Below, one piece after another: positions 36,064-47,600 of a stretch of DNA of 64,000 bases. Source of the DNA: Obelidium mucronatum (lineage: Eukaryota; Chytridiomycota; Chytridiomycetes; Chytridiales; Chytriomycetaceae). The DNA lies in assembly GCA_025765595.1 (NCBI GenBank), contig JAIVFH010000016.1, positions 62,001 through 126,000 of the forward strand, read 5' to 3'. The notes beneath the pieces were generated by a model. The model had not been told where the DNA came from. It saw only the letters and a list, made by a program, of their open reading frames with translations, and made no database searches. Both the position numbers and the translations under genes were made by a program. How positions within the stretch are numbered: the first letter of the stretch is position 1; each line of letters begins with the position of its first letter.

Positions 36064-38184
36064 CTATCTTTTGAACCCATACACGGACTGGACACGGTTT
36101 TGTGCAGACTTTGCCGTTTTGGAAACGCAAGATAGCGGGAAGACTCCAATCTCATCAGAGGTTTCGTTCTTACCACTGGCCCATCCGTCGCCAAAGGACT
36201 CTTTTACAAAGACTACATCGCCAACTTCCAACGCAAGTTCGTCTCCCATTGAAGGAGCAAATCTCTTAACAACTTTAACCTTTTTCCCATCCAACTTCTC
36301 TTCTTTCCTTTCACTATCGGCTCTAGGCTTCCGACCAGGGGGTGCAGCACTAGCGGTAGGAGCAACAGCAGGAGTAGAGGTAGCAGCATTTGGCGAGGCA
36401 CAGACGTGGCTAGCAGTTTCCGACATGAGCATCTTTTCATCGCAATACTTGCACCGAACTTTTGGTTCCTTGCCACTGGGTGATCTGCTAACACCAGCTT
36501 GACCAGCAGCTGGTTTAACAGTTGCAGCACCAGACGAAGAAGTAATCGCTGACGATTCTTTCTGGCTAGTATCCCTGGAATTAGCCGACGAACCACCGCC
36601 GGCAGTATACACGCTATACACATCTCTTCTTGACAAAGTTGGCACAGCCTCTACATTATGCGGTCCTGCAACATATTTCTTAGAGCCTGTTGGAGTTCGT
36701 TCTACTGAATTGCTGCTGCTGGCGCCTCTTGGTGGTCGCGAGGGCGATACAGACGATGGACCAATACGACCTTCAGGTTCAGATACCTTGGTAACAGTTG
36801 GATTTCTAACAACGCCTTCATTTCTTCTGGAGGGGACTGGAGAAGAGAGCCCACTTGCTGGTGACACACTTCCAGCACCACGGACTGGTCTCGCAATAGG
36901 TACAGGCACATCCGCATCTGGGCGATATCTACCTCCGCCGATAACTTCTGCGCCATTGTTGTATTTGTCCTTTCCATTGTTGTAACGATCTGCAGTTGCT
37001 ACAGCCGGGACAGTATCCTTGTATCGATTAACACTGCTTTCATCGTATCTACTAGAATCATATCTGGAAGTTTCAGAGCGGCCATTGTATCTAGACTCGT
37101 CGTCTTCATCGCCTCCTTCGTCATCGCTACCTCTCTTGTTCTTTTCAACGTACACGGTACCACGAGAATCAAAACCGTCTGGTTTAGAAGCCAAATCGTC
37201 ATCCTTAACAAAAGGCGCCAAAATTGCTGAGAAAAGCTGTTTTGTTTTTTTGATTTGGGGTGAGAAAAAAAATGTAATATGGGGGTACTCTCGGTCATAC
37301 CAGCAACAAAATCTGAATTCCGTATGCAATGGCTTCCAAAAACACAACAGTTGGTTGACTTCCAGAAGATGGTGGATTTGAAATAGCCGTTGTTGTCGCA
37401 TTTGTTTGGGTTGAAGCGATCGAGGTTGTGTTGGAGGTAACAGATCTTGAAGTAATTGAAGTTGTTACATTACCAGCCGCAGATGTTGTAGATGAGGTGA
37501 CAGTATTCACGGGATCTTGTCTTCTCTTTTTGCCATTCTCAATGGTAGTTGGCAGATCAGAAGTGGGCACGGCGGCAACGGTTGCAACAATGCTTGTAGT
37601 AGTGATAGACACTCCAGTAGTGGTGGTCGAATTGACAGACGTTGTCCGCACAGTAGCAGAAGTAGTCACATTGGTTGTTGCTGTAGCTTTTGTTGGCAGT
37701 GGAGTTGGGTTGTAATAACTGATCGCATCTCTTCCAAGAAACCCCATGCTTGAGAGTCCACCAATCGATACCAAATTAAGCAACACTATCATGTTCAGCA
37801 AGCAAAATACCATCCACAGAACTGCCACACCAGTATACTATTCTCCTTGTTAATCACCATTGGGAGAGACACTTCAAAAATAATAAGACCCACAATGTAA
37901 AGCAAGAGCTTTCGTCGCCACCAGACGCCCAGACCGCCTACCGCACCAGCCGCGAGTAGCAAGACCAAGTTAATTGCCCCAGCGATGAATGCTTGCTCAT
38001 ACATCTGAATGGATACAAGCATGATACCAGCGATCTAGTAAACACATTTAGAACACCGCATTGATAGATTAGCAGCAACGCACTCCAGACAAGGCGAGAA
38101 GCACAATGACAATTGGCCGAATCACTTTCTGCCATGAGTTCGGCTCATCCGGGTCCTCATAGCGAGGCACATTGTTCCGAGCCA
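36064..38184 (-). CDS. SHO1-like polytopic membrane protein with C-terminal SH3 domain
   Basis: The start is MARNNVPRYEDPDEP (38184). Membrane segments follow: IRPIVIVLLALSG plus IAGIMLVSI, then GAINLVLLLAAGAVGGLGV, then a long hydrophobic region around IVGLIIFE and NMIVLLNLVSIGGL. A 35-nt intron (37838-37872) keeps this last region in frame. Next comes a Ser/Thr/Asn-rich stretch of about 110 residues (37380-37720) with many N-X-T/S sites, then another membrane segment (VVFLEAIAYGIQILLL). The cytosolic tail is disordered and has a small Cys/His motif (CKYCDEKMLMSETASHVC). The last 60 residues form an SH3 domain (VVKRFAPSMGDELALEVGD, WASGKN, IGVFPLSCV). Fungal Sho1 osmosensors have four membrane segments and a C-terminal SH3 but lack the large glycosylation-prone loop. 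Orthology to Sho1 is an inference. Confidence 0.7.
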
Positions 38185-38392
38185 TAACAATTTTCGAAAT
38201 TGAGCAAAGAAAAAATCCAATTCCGTTCCAAAAAACAACACCACAACAACGCTCGACAACACCTTTACACTTTAACATCTAACAATACGCAGCTCCCGCT
38301 GAAAATTAATTGGGGAGATCAGGAAAAAAAAATGAACGAAAAAAGAAAATATTTGGGTAAGGAGATCAAAATCACAGACTTCTCGATGACTA

Positions 38393-39522
38393 TTAATGAT
38401 CTGCATCCTGTCCAGGATTCAAAGTTTCGTACTCAACATATTTGTATCCTCTGTAAATGGCACCAGCCAGAGCACCTCCTCCCAGGGGAGCAACCCAAAA
38501 CAACCAATGGTCATTCCAAACCCCAGCAGCAACAGAAGCGCCAAAAGAGCGAGCGGGGTTGATTGACGTGTTGGTGTATGGAATTGCCAACAAGTGGGCG
38601 ATAAAGACTTTTATAACAAAAAAAGCTTGTGAGCGAGTGGAAAAAAAAAATTACAAGAAAACCGTACCATAAGTTCCAATCATCATGGGTGCATAGAAGG
38701 TAATCTTACTCTTCTCAACAGCCAAAAATAAGACCGTTAAGACCAGTCCCAACGTCAAAATGAGCTCCAAAAAGAACCCTTGTCCCGTGGACACACCGTC
38801 AAAGAGCTGGTTGGCTCCCTTGAAATCACCTGGGAAAACAGCCGACACAATTCCACATGCAATAACAGCACCGATAGTTTGAGCAACAGTGTACGCCACA
38901 AATGTCAACGGATCCCTTTCCAAAATTTCATTAATAAAAGTTCCGCTGCCCCAACAAAATTCTACTTACATGACACCAGCAACTAAAAGACCCAAGTTCA
39001 CAGCTGGATTAAGCGCTCCTCCTGAAATGCGGTACGCAAAAAACACAGCCGCACTGAGTCCAACTGAGGCAAGAAGAAATTAGTACTGCTTGAACTGACA
39101 AAGGAGCTGACCAAAACGAAAGGAAGAAAAAAAAAACTTACAACCAAAACACATTGCAATCTCAATAAACGCCAGAGTTGGATTCAAGGCTAATTCGTCG
39201 GCACTGTTGGTTCTCAAGGCAGATTGAACTCCGCCCAACGCCAAAAACAAAAAGATGAACATTCCTACATCGGCTTAATCAGCAACTCTGCATAATCGAT
39301 GATTCAATTTTGTAAGACAAATGGGGTACCAAAGCATTCGGTTGCGGATTGAATCAGCAATTTCTTGATGGCAGGACTGATAGCCACTGCCTTGGATACG
39401 CCACGATTGCCCCCAGCAATGCTTGGAACTGGCGTGATCTTATGAGTTTCACTGATTACAGTGCTTTGGATTGAGCTCATTGGCTCGGGTCCTTGATTGT
39501 TGGCAACAAGGAAATCAGACAT
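38393..39522 (-). CDS. Aquaporin 1 of a tandem array
   Basis: Water-channel MIP protein. Both pore boxes are present: ALNPAVNLG and [12 protein letters not shown]. The aromatic/Arg filter fits an orthodox water channel (Phe in GMFIFLF, His in [11 protein letters not shown], Arg after the second NPA), not a glycerol facilitator, which would have Asp after NPAR. Five coding exons; the first is long (about 65 residues of polar N-terminus, starting [10 protein letters not shown]). Intron positions match those of the next two aquaporins (before GMFIFLF, after CFGC, after VAGVM, after GTYG). The tail ends LNPGQDADH. Confidence 0.93.
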
Positions 39523-39712
39523 GCCAATTTGGAGAGAAAATTCCTACACTTTTTATCTGCAAAGGGGTGCATACAACAAAGAAACAGGGAGAGAGAAAGA
39601 GTAGATTCCAACAATACAATTTTATTTCTATTGGGGACATATAAAGCTACGAAACTGAAAACTTAAAATATTAATGGCAGACCATTTTTTTTTTTGAATA
39701 GACTTTTTTTTT

Positions 39713-40717
39713 TTAAACGTGGTCAGCATCTTGACCAGGGTTCAAGCTTTCGTATTCAATCAGCTTGTAGCCTCGGTAGATTGCACCTGCAACACCTCCT
39801 CCAACAAGTGGGGCAATCCAGAACAACCAATGGTCGTTCCAAACACCAGCAACAACAGAAGCTCCAAAAGAACGCGCAGGGTTAATGGAAGTGTTGGTGT
39901 ATGGAATCGCCAATAAGTGGGCAATAAAGACTGTCAAAAAAAAAAAAAAAAAGGAAAAAAGGGCTTGTGAGTTCTCAAATCGAAAAATGGCAAACACCAA
40001 CCAAAAAAAAAAAAAACTCACCATAAACACCAATCATCATTGGAGCGTAGAAAGTAATCTTGCTCTTTTCAACAGCCAAGAACAAAACAGTCAGAACCAA
40101 TCCCATAGTCAAGATAAGTTCGAGAAAGAATGCTTGCGTGATTGTGGTGCCAGGGAACACCTGGTTGGCTCCCTTGAAATCACCAGGGAAGATAGCATCA
40201 ACGGCACCACAGGCAGCAGTGGCACCAATCATTTGAGCGATAGTGTAAGCCCCAAGAGTCAACGGGTCCCTTATTATTTTGCGGGGGATTAGATCCATAT
40301 CTGTGTCACATCAACTTTTTCCTTACATGACACCAGCAACAAAGAGACCAAAGTTAACGGCTGGGTTAAGAGCTCCGCCAGAAATGCGGTATGAAAAGAA
40401 AATGGCAGTAGCAAGACCAACTAGAGATGCAATTTAGATAACAAGAGACGCAAGCAGGTACAAACATCCAAAGCAGAGAGAAATCTCAATGAATGCAAGG
40501 GTTGGGTTGGCAGCAAGTTCTGCTGCGCTATTTGTCTTCAAGGCGGACTGAACTCCACCGAGAGAGAGGAACAAGAAGATGAACATTCCTGAAATCAGAT
40601 ATAGATCAGTTTAGTGGGACGTCCCCGGATTGCCAGAATTGGAAAGTTATCCTCACCAAGGGCTTCCGTGGCAGACTGGAGCCCCAACTTGACAAACTGA
40701 CTACGCTCTTTGCTCAT
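39713..40717 (-). CDS. Aquaporin 2 of the tandem array
   Basis: Closest relative of aquaporin 1. It has the same filter residues and NPA boxes ([18 protein letters not shown]), the same intron positions, and a tail ending [10 protein letters not shown]. The start MSKERSQFVKLGLQSA (40717) gives a short N-terminus. The last intron carries an 18-nt A run (39937 onward), and further A runs lie near 40003 and at the stop. Confidence 0.93.
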
Positions 40718-41154
40718 TGTGTTGTGGGTTTTTTCGAGGAGATTGTGAGGGATACAAATTTTTCAGAGCACGTTGGATATTTGCAGACTCGAAATCCAGA
40801 AAAATTCAATTCAAGCCTTCTCCGCGCTGTGTCTCTACCCGCCTCCCCTCCCCTCCTGAATGATAAAAAAAGTAGAGAATGGTTTGATAACAGAAGCTGG
40901 AGGATTGCATTTCCATGTTGCCGATATAGTTTGAACAAACCTTGTAGCGACTATCGGACTCGCGGACTGACAACAAATCAAATCAGACACTACTTTTTTT
41001 ATTTCATACATCATCCAAAAATTTGAGGTTTTTTTTTTGTAATAACATGAGGTTCAACGTGTGTTTTTCACTCACACACCCACATACACACACACAGAGA
41101 CACACACACACACACACTCACTCTCTCCTTCTTTTCCCTTCCCTTCTGGACTTT
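40718..41154. other. Intergenic region between aquaporins 2 and 3
   Basis: No gene is seen. It contains the aquaporin 2 promoter region and a CA-rich microsatellite near its right end. Confidence 0.6.
41071..41118. repeat. Interrupted (CA)n microsatellite
   Basis: CA dinucleotides with a few interruptions, just downstream (minus strand) of the aquaporin 3 stop codon. Confidence 0.85.
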
Positions 41155-42199
41155 TTACTCTTCCTTAACAGCAACAACAGACTTGCAACCGTCGGAATCT
41201 TGATCAGCATTCAAAGTCTCGTAACCAGCAAGCTTAAAGAATCTGTAGATTCCACCAGCAAGAGCACCACCAGCCAAAGGAGCAGCCCAAAACAAGGAAA
41301 TGTGAGAATTCCAGTTTCCAGTAACAATGGCGGCACCAAAAGTTCTGGCAGGGTTGATGGACGTGTTGGTGTATGGAATCGCCAACAAATGGGCGACAAA
41401 GACTTGTAAGAAATAAGGACAGGGTTAAAAAAAGCAAAATTAAAGACGGAAAGAAACAAGTATAACGGAAATCGTTGTTTTTACCATAAACACCAATCTG
41501 GAACGGTGCCCAGTACGTGATCTTGCTCTTTTCGACAGCCAAGAACAAGACAGTCAAAACCAAACCAGCAGTCAAAATGGATTCAATCACGAAACCCTGT
41601 GCGTATGAGACTCCATCAAACAATTCATTGGCACCTTTGAAATCTCCTGGGAATGCAAAAGCAACGGCAGCAGCAGCGGCAGTGGCGCCAGCAACTTGAG
41701 CCAAAGTGTAGGCAGTGAGAGTGAAGATGTCCCTGTTTTTATTATTCGCTTTTTAGCAACAGGATCAAGTCCTTACAGAAAAGAGACACAGCTACAAACA
41801 TGACACCAGCAACAAAGAGACCAAAGTTGACGGCTGGGTTAAGAGCACCTCCAGAAATTCTATAAGCAAAGAATACAGCGGTAGCAAGTCCAACTGTGTC
41901 AAAGGAGTCAGAATCAAACAGCCACTGCCAGTGATCAAAACATTCTCACATCCGAACGCCAACGAGATCTGAATGAACGCAATGGTTGGATTCTCTTCCA
42001 GAGTCTTGCTGTTGGTCTTCAAAGCGGATTGTACTCCACCAAAGGAGAGGAAAAGGAAGAGAAAGGTTCCTGGAGTCATTAGGTATGTGACCAAATCAGA
42101 ATTTGGCTTCAAATAACTGCAAATCAATTCGTATTTACCCAAGAACTCAGCAAAGGATTGAAGTCCGAGTTTGGTTGCGAAGCTGCGGTGTTTCGACAT
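41155..42199 (-). CDS. Aquaporin 3 of the tandem array
   Basis: Third MIP gene in the array, more diverged. It starts MSKHRSFATKLGLQSFAEFLG. It keeps the second box as [14 protein letters not shown] and the His in [10 protein letters not shown]. The tail is longer and ends CKSVVAVKEE. Intron positions correspond to those of the other two copies, with one extra stretch near 41740-41790. An orthodox water-channel filter is predicted. The three copies share direction and order, consistent with unequal crossing-over duplications. Confidence 0.92.
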
Positions 42200-42317
42200 T
42201 ATGAGGTTTGATTGTTTTGTTTTTTTGAGGATTTTTTTGTTATGAATATTATTGTGTGTCTTGCAATTTGCTTTGCACGCACTTTGATGCCATCGAACCT
42301 TTCTTTTCATACTGATT

Positions 42318-44114
42318 TTATTCCAGCGACTTCCATATTCCAACTGCCGAATTATACCACTCCCGTTCAGAAACTTGAAACCACTTCCTTCTCAACAAAG
42401 GTGGGACAGTTTGATTAACGCCAGTACCCCCCTCCATTTTTCCACCACCACCACCAGCAGAAACCACCGTTGAGGAATCCGATTCGAAGCTTTTAAATAC
42501 AGTTGACAATGGCGGAGGAAGTTCGAAAGGATACCGTGGGATCTCCAAGATGGAATCCCTCAACATTTCGCACAGGACTTGATGACGGGCTGGAATACCG
42601 TCAGAATCTCGGAGAACTGCTTTGAGGTTTGTTATATCACTCAATTTATCCAACAATGAGGTTGCAGTGGATTGGTTGTTACGATCGGACTGTGCGGATT
42701 GTGTGGTGCCAGAAGGGAGTTCTAGTAGGGTGGAATATGTTGGGAATGGTGGAATTAACCAAACATTGGGAAGAGAGTCGGCATGCGAAGTTGCTATGGA
42801 TGGGTATAATGTGGGAAACGCTTGTGAAAAATTCAGAATATTGGAAAAGGCCTTAAGCCTACTTCCCCGAAATGCTCGACGAATTGAGGAGCATGTAGAT
42901 GCGTAGTTGTTCTGGGCAAAGTCGGAAGGTTTGGCACGGTTGTGGACGAAAATCAAGTCAGGAAAGAATATATCTGGGTCCGTTGGAGGGTTCAGTGGTT
43001 GTATATTGTTTGCTGCTGCGCTTGATTGGATTGAGGACTGTTGCCGAGATTGTTTGCCAGCTTTGTGCCCAAAAGATTGCTGGTGATCCCTGGCTTCTGT
43101 TTCGTTTTGTGGATCTTCTACGTCATCTCCCTCATTTTCATCCTCATCGTCATCATCATCGCCATCTACATTATCATCACTACGGTCGTTGGTGGCTTCA
43201 TCATCACTTTCATTTCGGTTAGTTTCAAGAGGTTGAGACATTTTGCCGCTTTGATGACCGTTTCGCTTCCTTCGACGTTGTCTTTTCTGCTTTCCACTGA
43301 ACCAGGCATCAGATGAATCCCTTCCATCCAAAACAGGACCAGTTCCTCCATCTGCGCGATACTTGACTGCTTCCATTCGCCTCAAAAAAGCCCACATTTC
43401 GTCGTCACGAGTGGACGAGCCAGAAGAAACAACCAAAATCACATGACAGACTGAGAACAAAAACAGAGTCATTTTTTCCGCTGCTCGCGTGAGAGACGCA
43501 GTGTCTTCGGAGGCATTTTTTCGATGTGATGAGCCTTGTTTTTTTGGGAGAGGAATCGCTTGGGCATCGAGAAGAATCAGGCCGTCACCAGTGGCGTGCA
43601 GATCGATACCGCGGGTGGGTAGTTTTGAATTAAACGGGGGACTGTTTGTTTGTTTGTTTGTTTGTTAGTTTGTTTGTTTGCTTGTTGTGGTTCAAGACAC
43701 TCACGAGGCAGTTCGCGCCGCCAGCAGATTGAGGATGGACGACTTGCCGACGCGCTTGCGGCCAATGACGCCAACAATAAAGCACGCCGGCGCGTCGGAC
43801 AGCAGCGCCGGCGGCAGCGCGTCCAGCGTCGGCGCGTCGGCGGCGGCCACCAGGCGGTGCACAGCGGCGGCGTTGCTCGAAGCGGGCGTGGGCGCGGGCG
43901 GCGCCGCGGGCGTGGCGCCGTGGCCGCTGCCGGCGGCGCGGGGCTCGATGCGCGGCTCGAACGGCGGCTTCGCTTTCGGCGCCGCTTTCGCTTTCGCGTG
44001 CGGCGGCGGCGGCTGCGCCGGCGCGTGCTTGGCCGCCGCCGGCTGCCCCACGGCCGACGCCGGGTCAAAGAGCCGCCGCGCGGCCGTTGGCGGCGGGCGT
44101 CTTTCGGCGGACAT
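42318..44114 (-). CDS. SMG9: SMG9 homologue, nonsense-mediated decay factor
   Basis: SMG9 has a GTPase-like fold and with SMG8 regulates the SMG1 kinase that phosphorylates UPF1 in nonsense-mediated decay. Exon 1 (about 43705-44114) begins MSAERRPPPTAARRLFDP and ends with FIVGVIGRKRVGKSSILNLL, which holds an intact P-loop GxxxxGKS. Exon 2 (43480 to about 43620) has the family segment GIDLHATGDGLILLDAQAI. It runs on into FLFSVCHVILVVSSGS in the main exon, which is the SMG9 hallmark. A very acidic Asp-rich insert follows, then FFPDLIFVHNRAKPSDF and the C-terminus RRKWFQVSEREWYNSAVGIW. The 5' exon is extremely GC-rich. The intron after exon 1 has a TTTG repeat (43647-43683). Confidence 0.85.
43647..43683. 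repeat. TTTG tetranucleotide repeat in the SMG9 intron
   Basis: About nine imperfect units of TGTT/TTTG on the + strand, within the first SMG9 intron. Confidence 0.85.
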
Positions 44115-44118
44115 TTAA

Positions 44119-44148
44119 CTTATTTATTTATTTATTTATTTATTTATC
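44119..44148. repeat. TTTA tetranucleotide repeat
   Basis: About seven tandem ATTT/TTTA units between the SMG9 start and the CHCHD5 stop. It forms almost the whole gap between the two genes. Confidence 0.85.
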
Positions 44149-44532
44149 ATTGCATGCGCGCTGTCTTTCGCCTCTTTGTACGCGTCGCTGTGCGTGCACG
44201 CATACAGCTGCTTAACGGCATCGGCGCACTTCAAATGCGTGTCGGCCGGATTCGTCTGAACACACGCTTCATACGAGCTGATCTGCACTGCACACTTCTG
44301 CTTCACGCTTCGCACTGACTCGACATTGTCCTCTGCACACTTGGTTAAACTAAGCTTAAGCTGCTGGCATGGTGCTTCAAAGTCGGGCTGATGCTTATCA
44401 ATGCAATCCCTGCATTTGAATAGATACCACTTGAGCCTTGCCCTTTTCGGTTTTGTTTTTTTCACAGTCTCACCCATAAGCTTTCAAGTCGTTTCCGCAG
44501 TGTTTCTCGACAAGGTTGAGAACCGTTTCCAT
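44136..44532 (-). CDS. MIX14: CHCHD5/Mix14-type twin-CX9C intermembrane-space protein
   Basis: Small mitochondrial intermembrane-space protein of the CHCHD5 group, imported through the Mia40 disulfide relay. A single-frame reading gives a start MGETVKKTKP at 44477 with no first cysteine. The spliced model is better: exon 44474-44532, intron 44410-44473, exon 44136-44409. It gives METVLNLVEKHCGNDLKAYG joined to DCIDKHQ, restoring the missing CX9C. The protein then has four CX9C pairs, with the other three in CQQLKLSLTKC, CAVQISSYEAC and CADAVKQLYAC. Length is 110 residues, the same as human CHCHD5. It lies 21 bp from the SMG9 start. Confidence 0.88.
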
Positions 44533-44602
44533 TCTCTTTGATTGGTTCACAGAAAAGCTGCAAAAAAAAAAAAGGTTTTTATTTTTTAGACAGAACAAAG
44601 GG

Positions 44603-47600
44603 ATGCCTCAAACACCAACGACAACTGCCACAGCACGGCTCCCTTCTGCTGATCAACTACTAGACAGAAGCGGCGCGGATGCCCTTGCTGCTTCTCTGGC
44701 TCGCGAAGTCACAGACATCTCTACCGTCACTCCAACAACAGTGCGACAGATATCAAACGATCCACTAAAGATAGAAATAACTCTTGATTCTGTAGAAAAT
44801 ACTCCAGGTATACTCCTTTTATTGCGCAAATGGATAGTCTTGTTGCTGAATAGAAAATAAGCCATCGACAAAAGTGAGACTGCTCAATCCGCGTCAAATA
44901 GTGCGTCTAGCACTCTCCAACGACCAGATCTGCGCGTAATTATGGAGTCTAACGCTTCCACTGATAGCTTAAACAGTCGAAGTGATAACAGTACTTCAGA
45001 TCTTCCCAATGGCAAAATGCGGAGTGATAATCTGGCTCCTACCGTCAATTTAACCATCATGGTAACAAGCGCCTCTTCAGAAAATGTTATGGCAGGAATG
45101 AACGATCAATGTTCAGATCCCGTGGTGTCGTTGTTCACTGAAACAATCAAAATTAAACGCGATACTTTCAAAAAGAGCACGTTTGCGGGTGTAGTCTCGG
45201 GATCAAATCTGAATACCTTCAGATTGCAGTCTGCCGTTCAAGCTGAAGGGAAAATCCCTGCAAAGGCGCCGGATGACAATAGTCTGGGGGATAAACGAGG
45301 TTTGGGCGTCAAGGCACATAATGGATCGGATTCTTCTGTTGTAGATGATCCTCTAAAGCAGCGAGTCATTAAAAAACGGACGCCAAAGTCTGCTAGCCAT
45401 GATCCAGAGGACGGAAATTGTGGAGATATTGAAGATCATGTCGAAAACAAGCCAGCACGAAAGAAAAAAGCGATACTTTCTAGTGAACCGCCGTTTCCAA
45501 CAAATAAAAACGGGAAGGAAGCCTCATCTCAGTCTTCAGATGCCGAGTCTGACAGTGCTCATCTTATTGATGAAAAGGGGTTGGTGGGTTCCCCCAACTC
45601 TTCATTATCAAACGTAAGTCAAGTACCCGACGGCTCAGTTGATCAGCACTCACAGCAATCGTCGGCTCATAATTGCGAGAACACACAGCAACATGTGGAC
45701 GTGGAAGACAAAAAGACACAGTCATCTCAAGATTTGGAAGAAACTCACAAGGAAGGATTCTCAATGTTCAGAAAGCTGCGACCAAAATCAGCCCCGACAA
45801 GAACAGGAAGCACTCGAACTAAATCTGCAGATCCGAAGCTGTTTTCAATTGAGTCTCGAACCTCTGTGGATGGAAGTGGAGACGCTCCCATGTCAGATTT
45901 CATCCACCGGATTTTCCACCACCATCAGGAAGACGCTGAAGGAAGTAAACAAGATTCTTCGCACGAAGATGATCACCCCCTCTTCTACAAATTTTTCCAT
46001 CACTCCAGCCACGAAGAAGAAACATCCAAGGACTCGGAACATCCTCATTGGTTTCATATTGCAAAGCGACAAGAGTCTCTATTCGCAAAGTTCTTTCACT
46101 CACGTGGCAGCGGCAGCGGTGGCGGCGGTGGCGGCGGCGGCCACGAGGAAGAAGATTCACCACTGCCATCCCCAGCACTCGCCCCAAGTATGACCCCTCA
46201 AGAAACAACAAGTTCTGATTTCCAACAAACAAATCTCACCGCGCGGAATGCAAAAAGCTTTTCGCAGCCGAAAAGCTCAGGTGGAAGCCACGCCTCGGAA
46301 GCCGACAATGATTCCGAAGGTCCCGAAAGACAAAGCCATATTTTTCGAAACATGAAAATTGGTGGCAAGACTTCACGAGGCCGTCCTCGATCTGCCACTG
46401 AAAAATCATTCAGTACAGATGATGCAGGAAACCACGATGGGAATCTCTTCAAGAATTTGATGATGCCCAAAAATGGACGGTCCATTCAATCTTCAGTCAC
46501 TTCTATATCGCCTGAGAAGGATGCAACAGAAGCAACAGCGACTACCCCAGATAGCGAAGATTCTCCTGAATCACCCAAAACTAAACGTCGGTCCGTTCGT
46601 GAATCGCTTGCACGAGCGGCGAAGCCGAAAACCCCCAAGTCTCCAATGTCTCCATCATCGCCAAAAGAACCATCAAGAGTTAGTTCTGCTGTTTCCTTGT
46701 TTGATAAGTATGGAAAGGTGGATGACTTTTTGGGTAAAGGGGCAAATGCAACCGTCCGATTGGTAAGAAAGTCCCCCTTTTCATTTTATGTTTTAAGGAT
46801 TTAATAAGGATGAGTGTCGTTTTAGGCGCATAAACAAGATAGCACGGATAACCATGAAGTTTATTTTGCCATAAAGGTAAATCGCGACGAACAAGAACAA
46901 GGAAACTGAATGGACTAATATCGTTATTTATTAAAGAAATTCCGAAAACGCCATAAGAAAGAAACCGAGAAAGAGTATATCAAAAAAGTAATCGGCGAAT
47001 TCTGTATCAGTTCCAGTCTACATCATCCAAACGTCATTGAGACTGTCGATTTGATTCAAGACAACGTAAACTCTCACATATAACATAAAACCGATTTTTA
47101 TAATAGCTAATGTGTTGAAATAGAGGCATGAATGGTGCGTAGTCATGGAGTATATGCCAGGGGGTGACTTGTACGCACGTCTACAAGAGGGAGTTGACGA
47201 CTTGGATGAATTAAACTGCTATTTTAAGCAACTGCTAAACGGTCTTGCTTATATACATAACATGGGAGTGGCCCACAGGGATTTGAAGCCAGAAAATCTA
47301 ATTTTGGACGGAGAATGTCGAATTCTCAAGATTGCTGACTTTGGTAAGGAGCAACTGCACCAATATATCGTTTTATCGTCTTTTTTTTTCGTTCGCCCCT
47401 GCTGATTGTCCAATTCTATACAGGTGTCGCTGAAGTTTTCAAAACCTGTTTCGAGCAATCTTCAAGGAAAACGACAGGTGTTTGTGGATCAGAGCCATAT
47501 ATAGCTCCTGAGGTGAAAAAAAAACTCTTTAAAAGACATGTTATGAAATTGATAATTTTTCGAATGAAGGAGTGGAATGAAGGAGCCGAGTTTTACGCCA

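Noticed and set aside
39713..42199. Bacterial AqpZ transfer, suggested by [13 protein letters not shown]
   Set aside because: The genes are intron-rich and also share HLLAI and the filter residues with eukaryotic water channels, so no recent transfer is supported.
43577..44318. Arg-rich frames on both strands over the SMG9 first exon
   Set aside because: GC-driven shadows; the P-loop frame is the real one.
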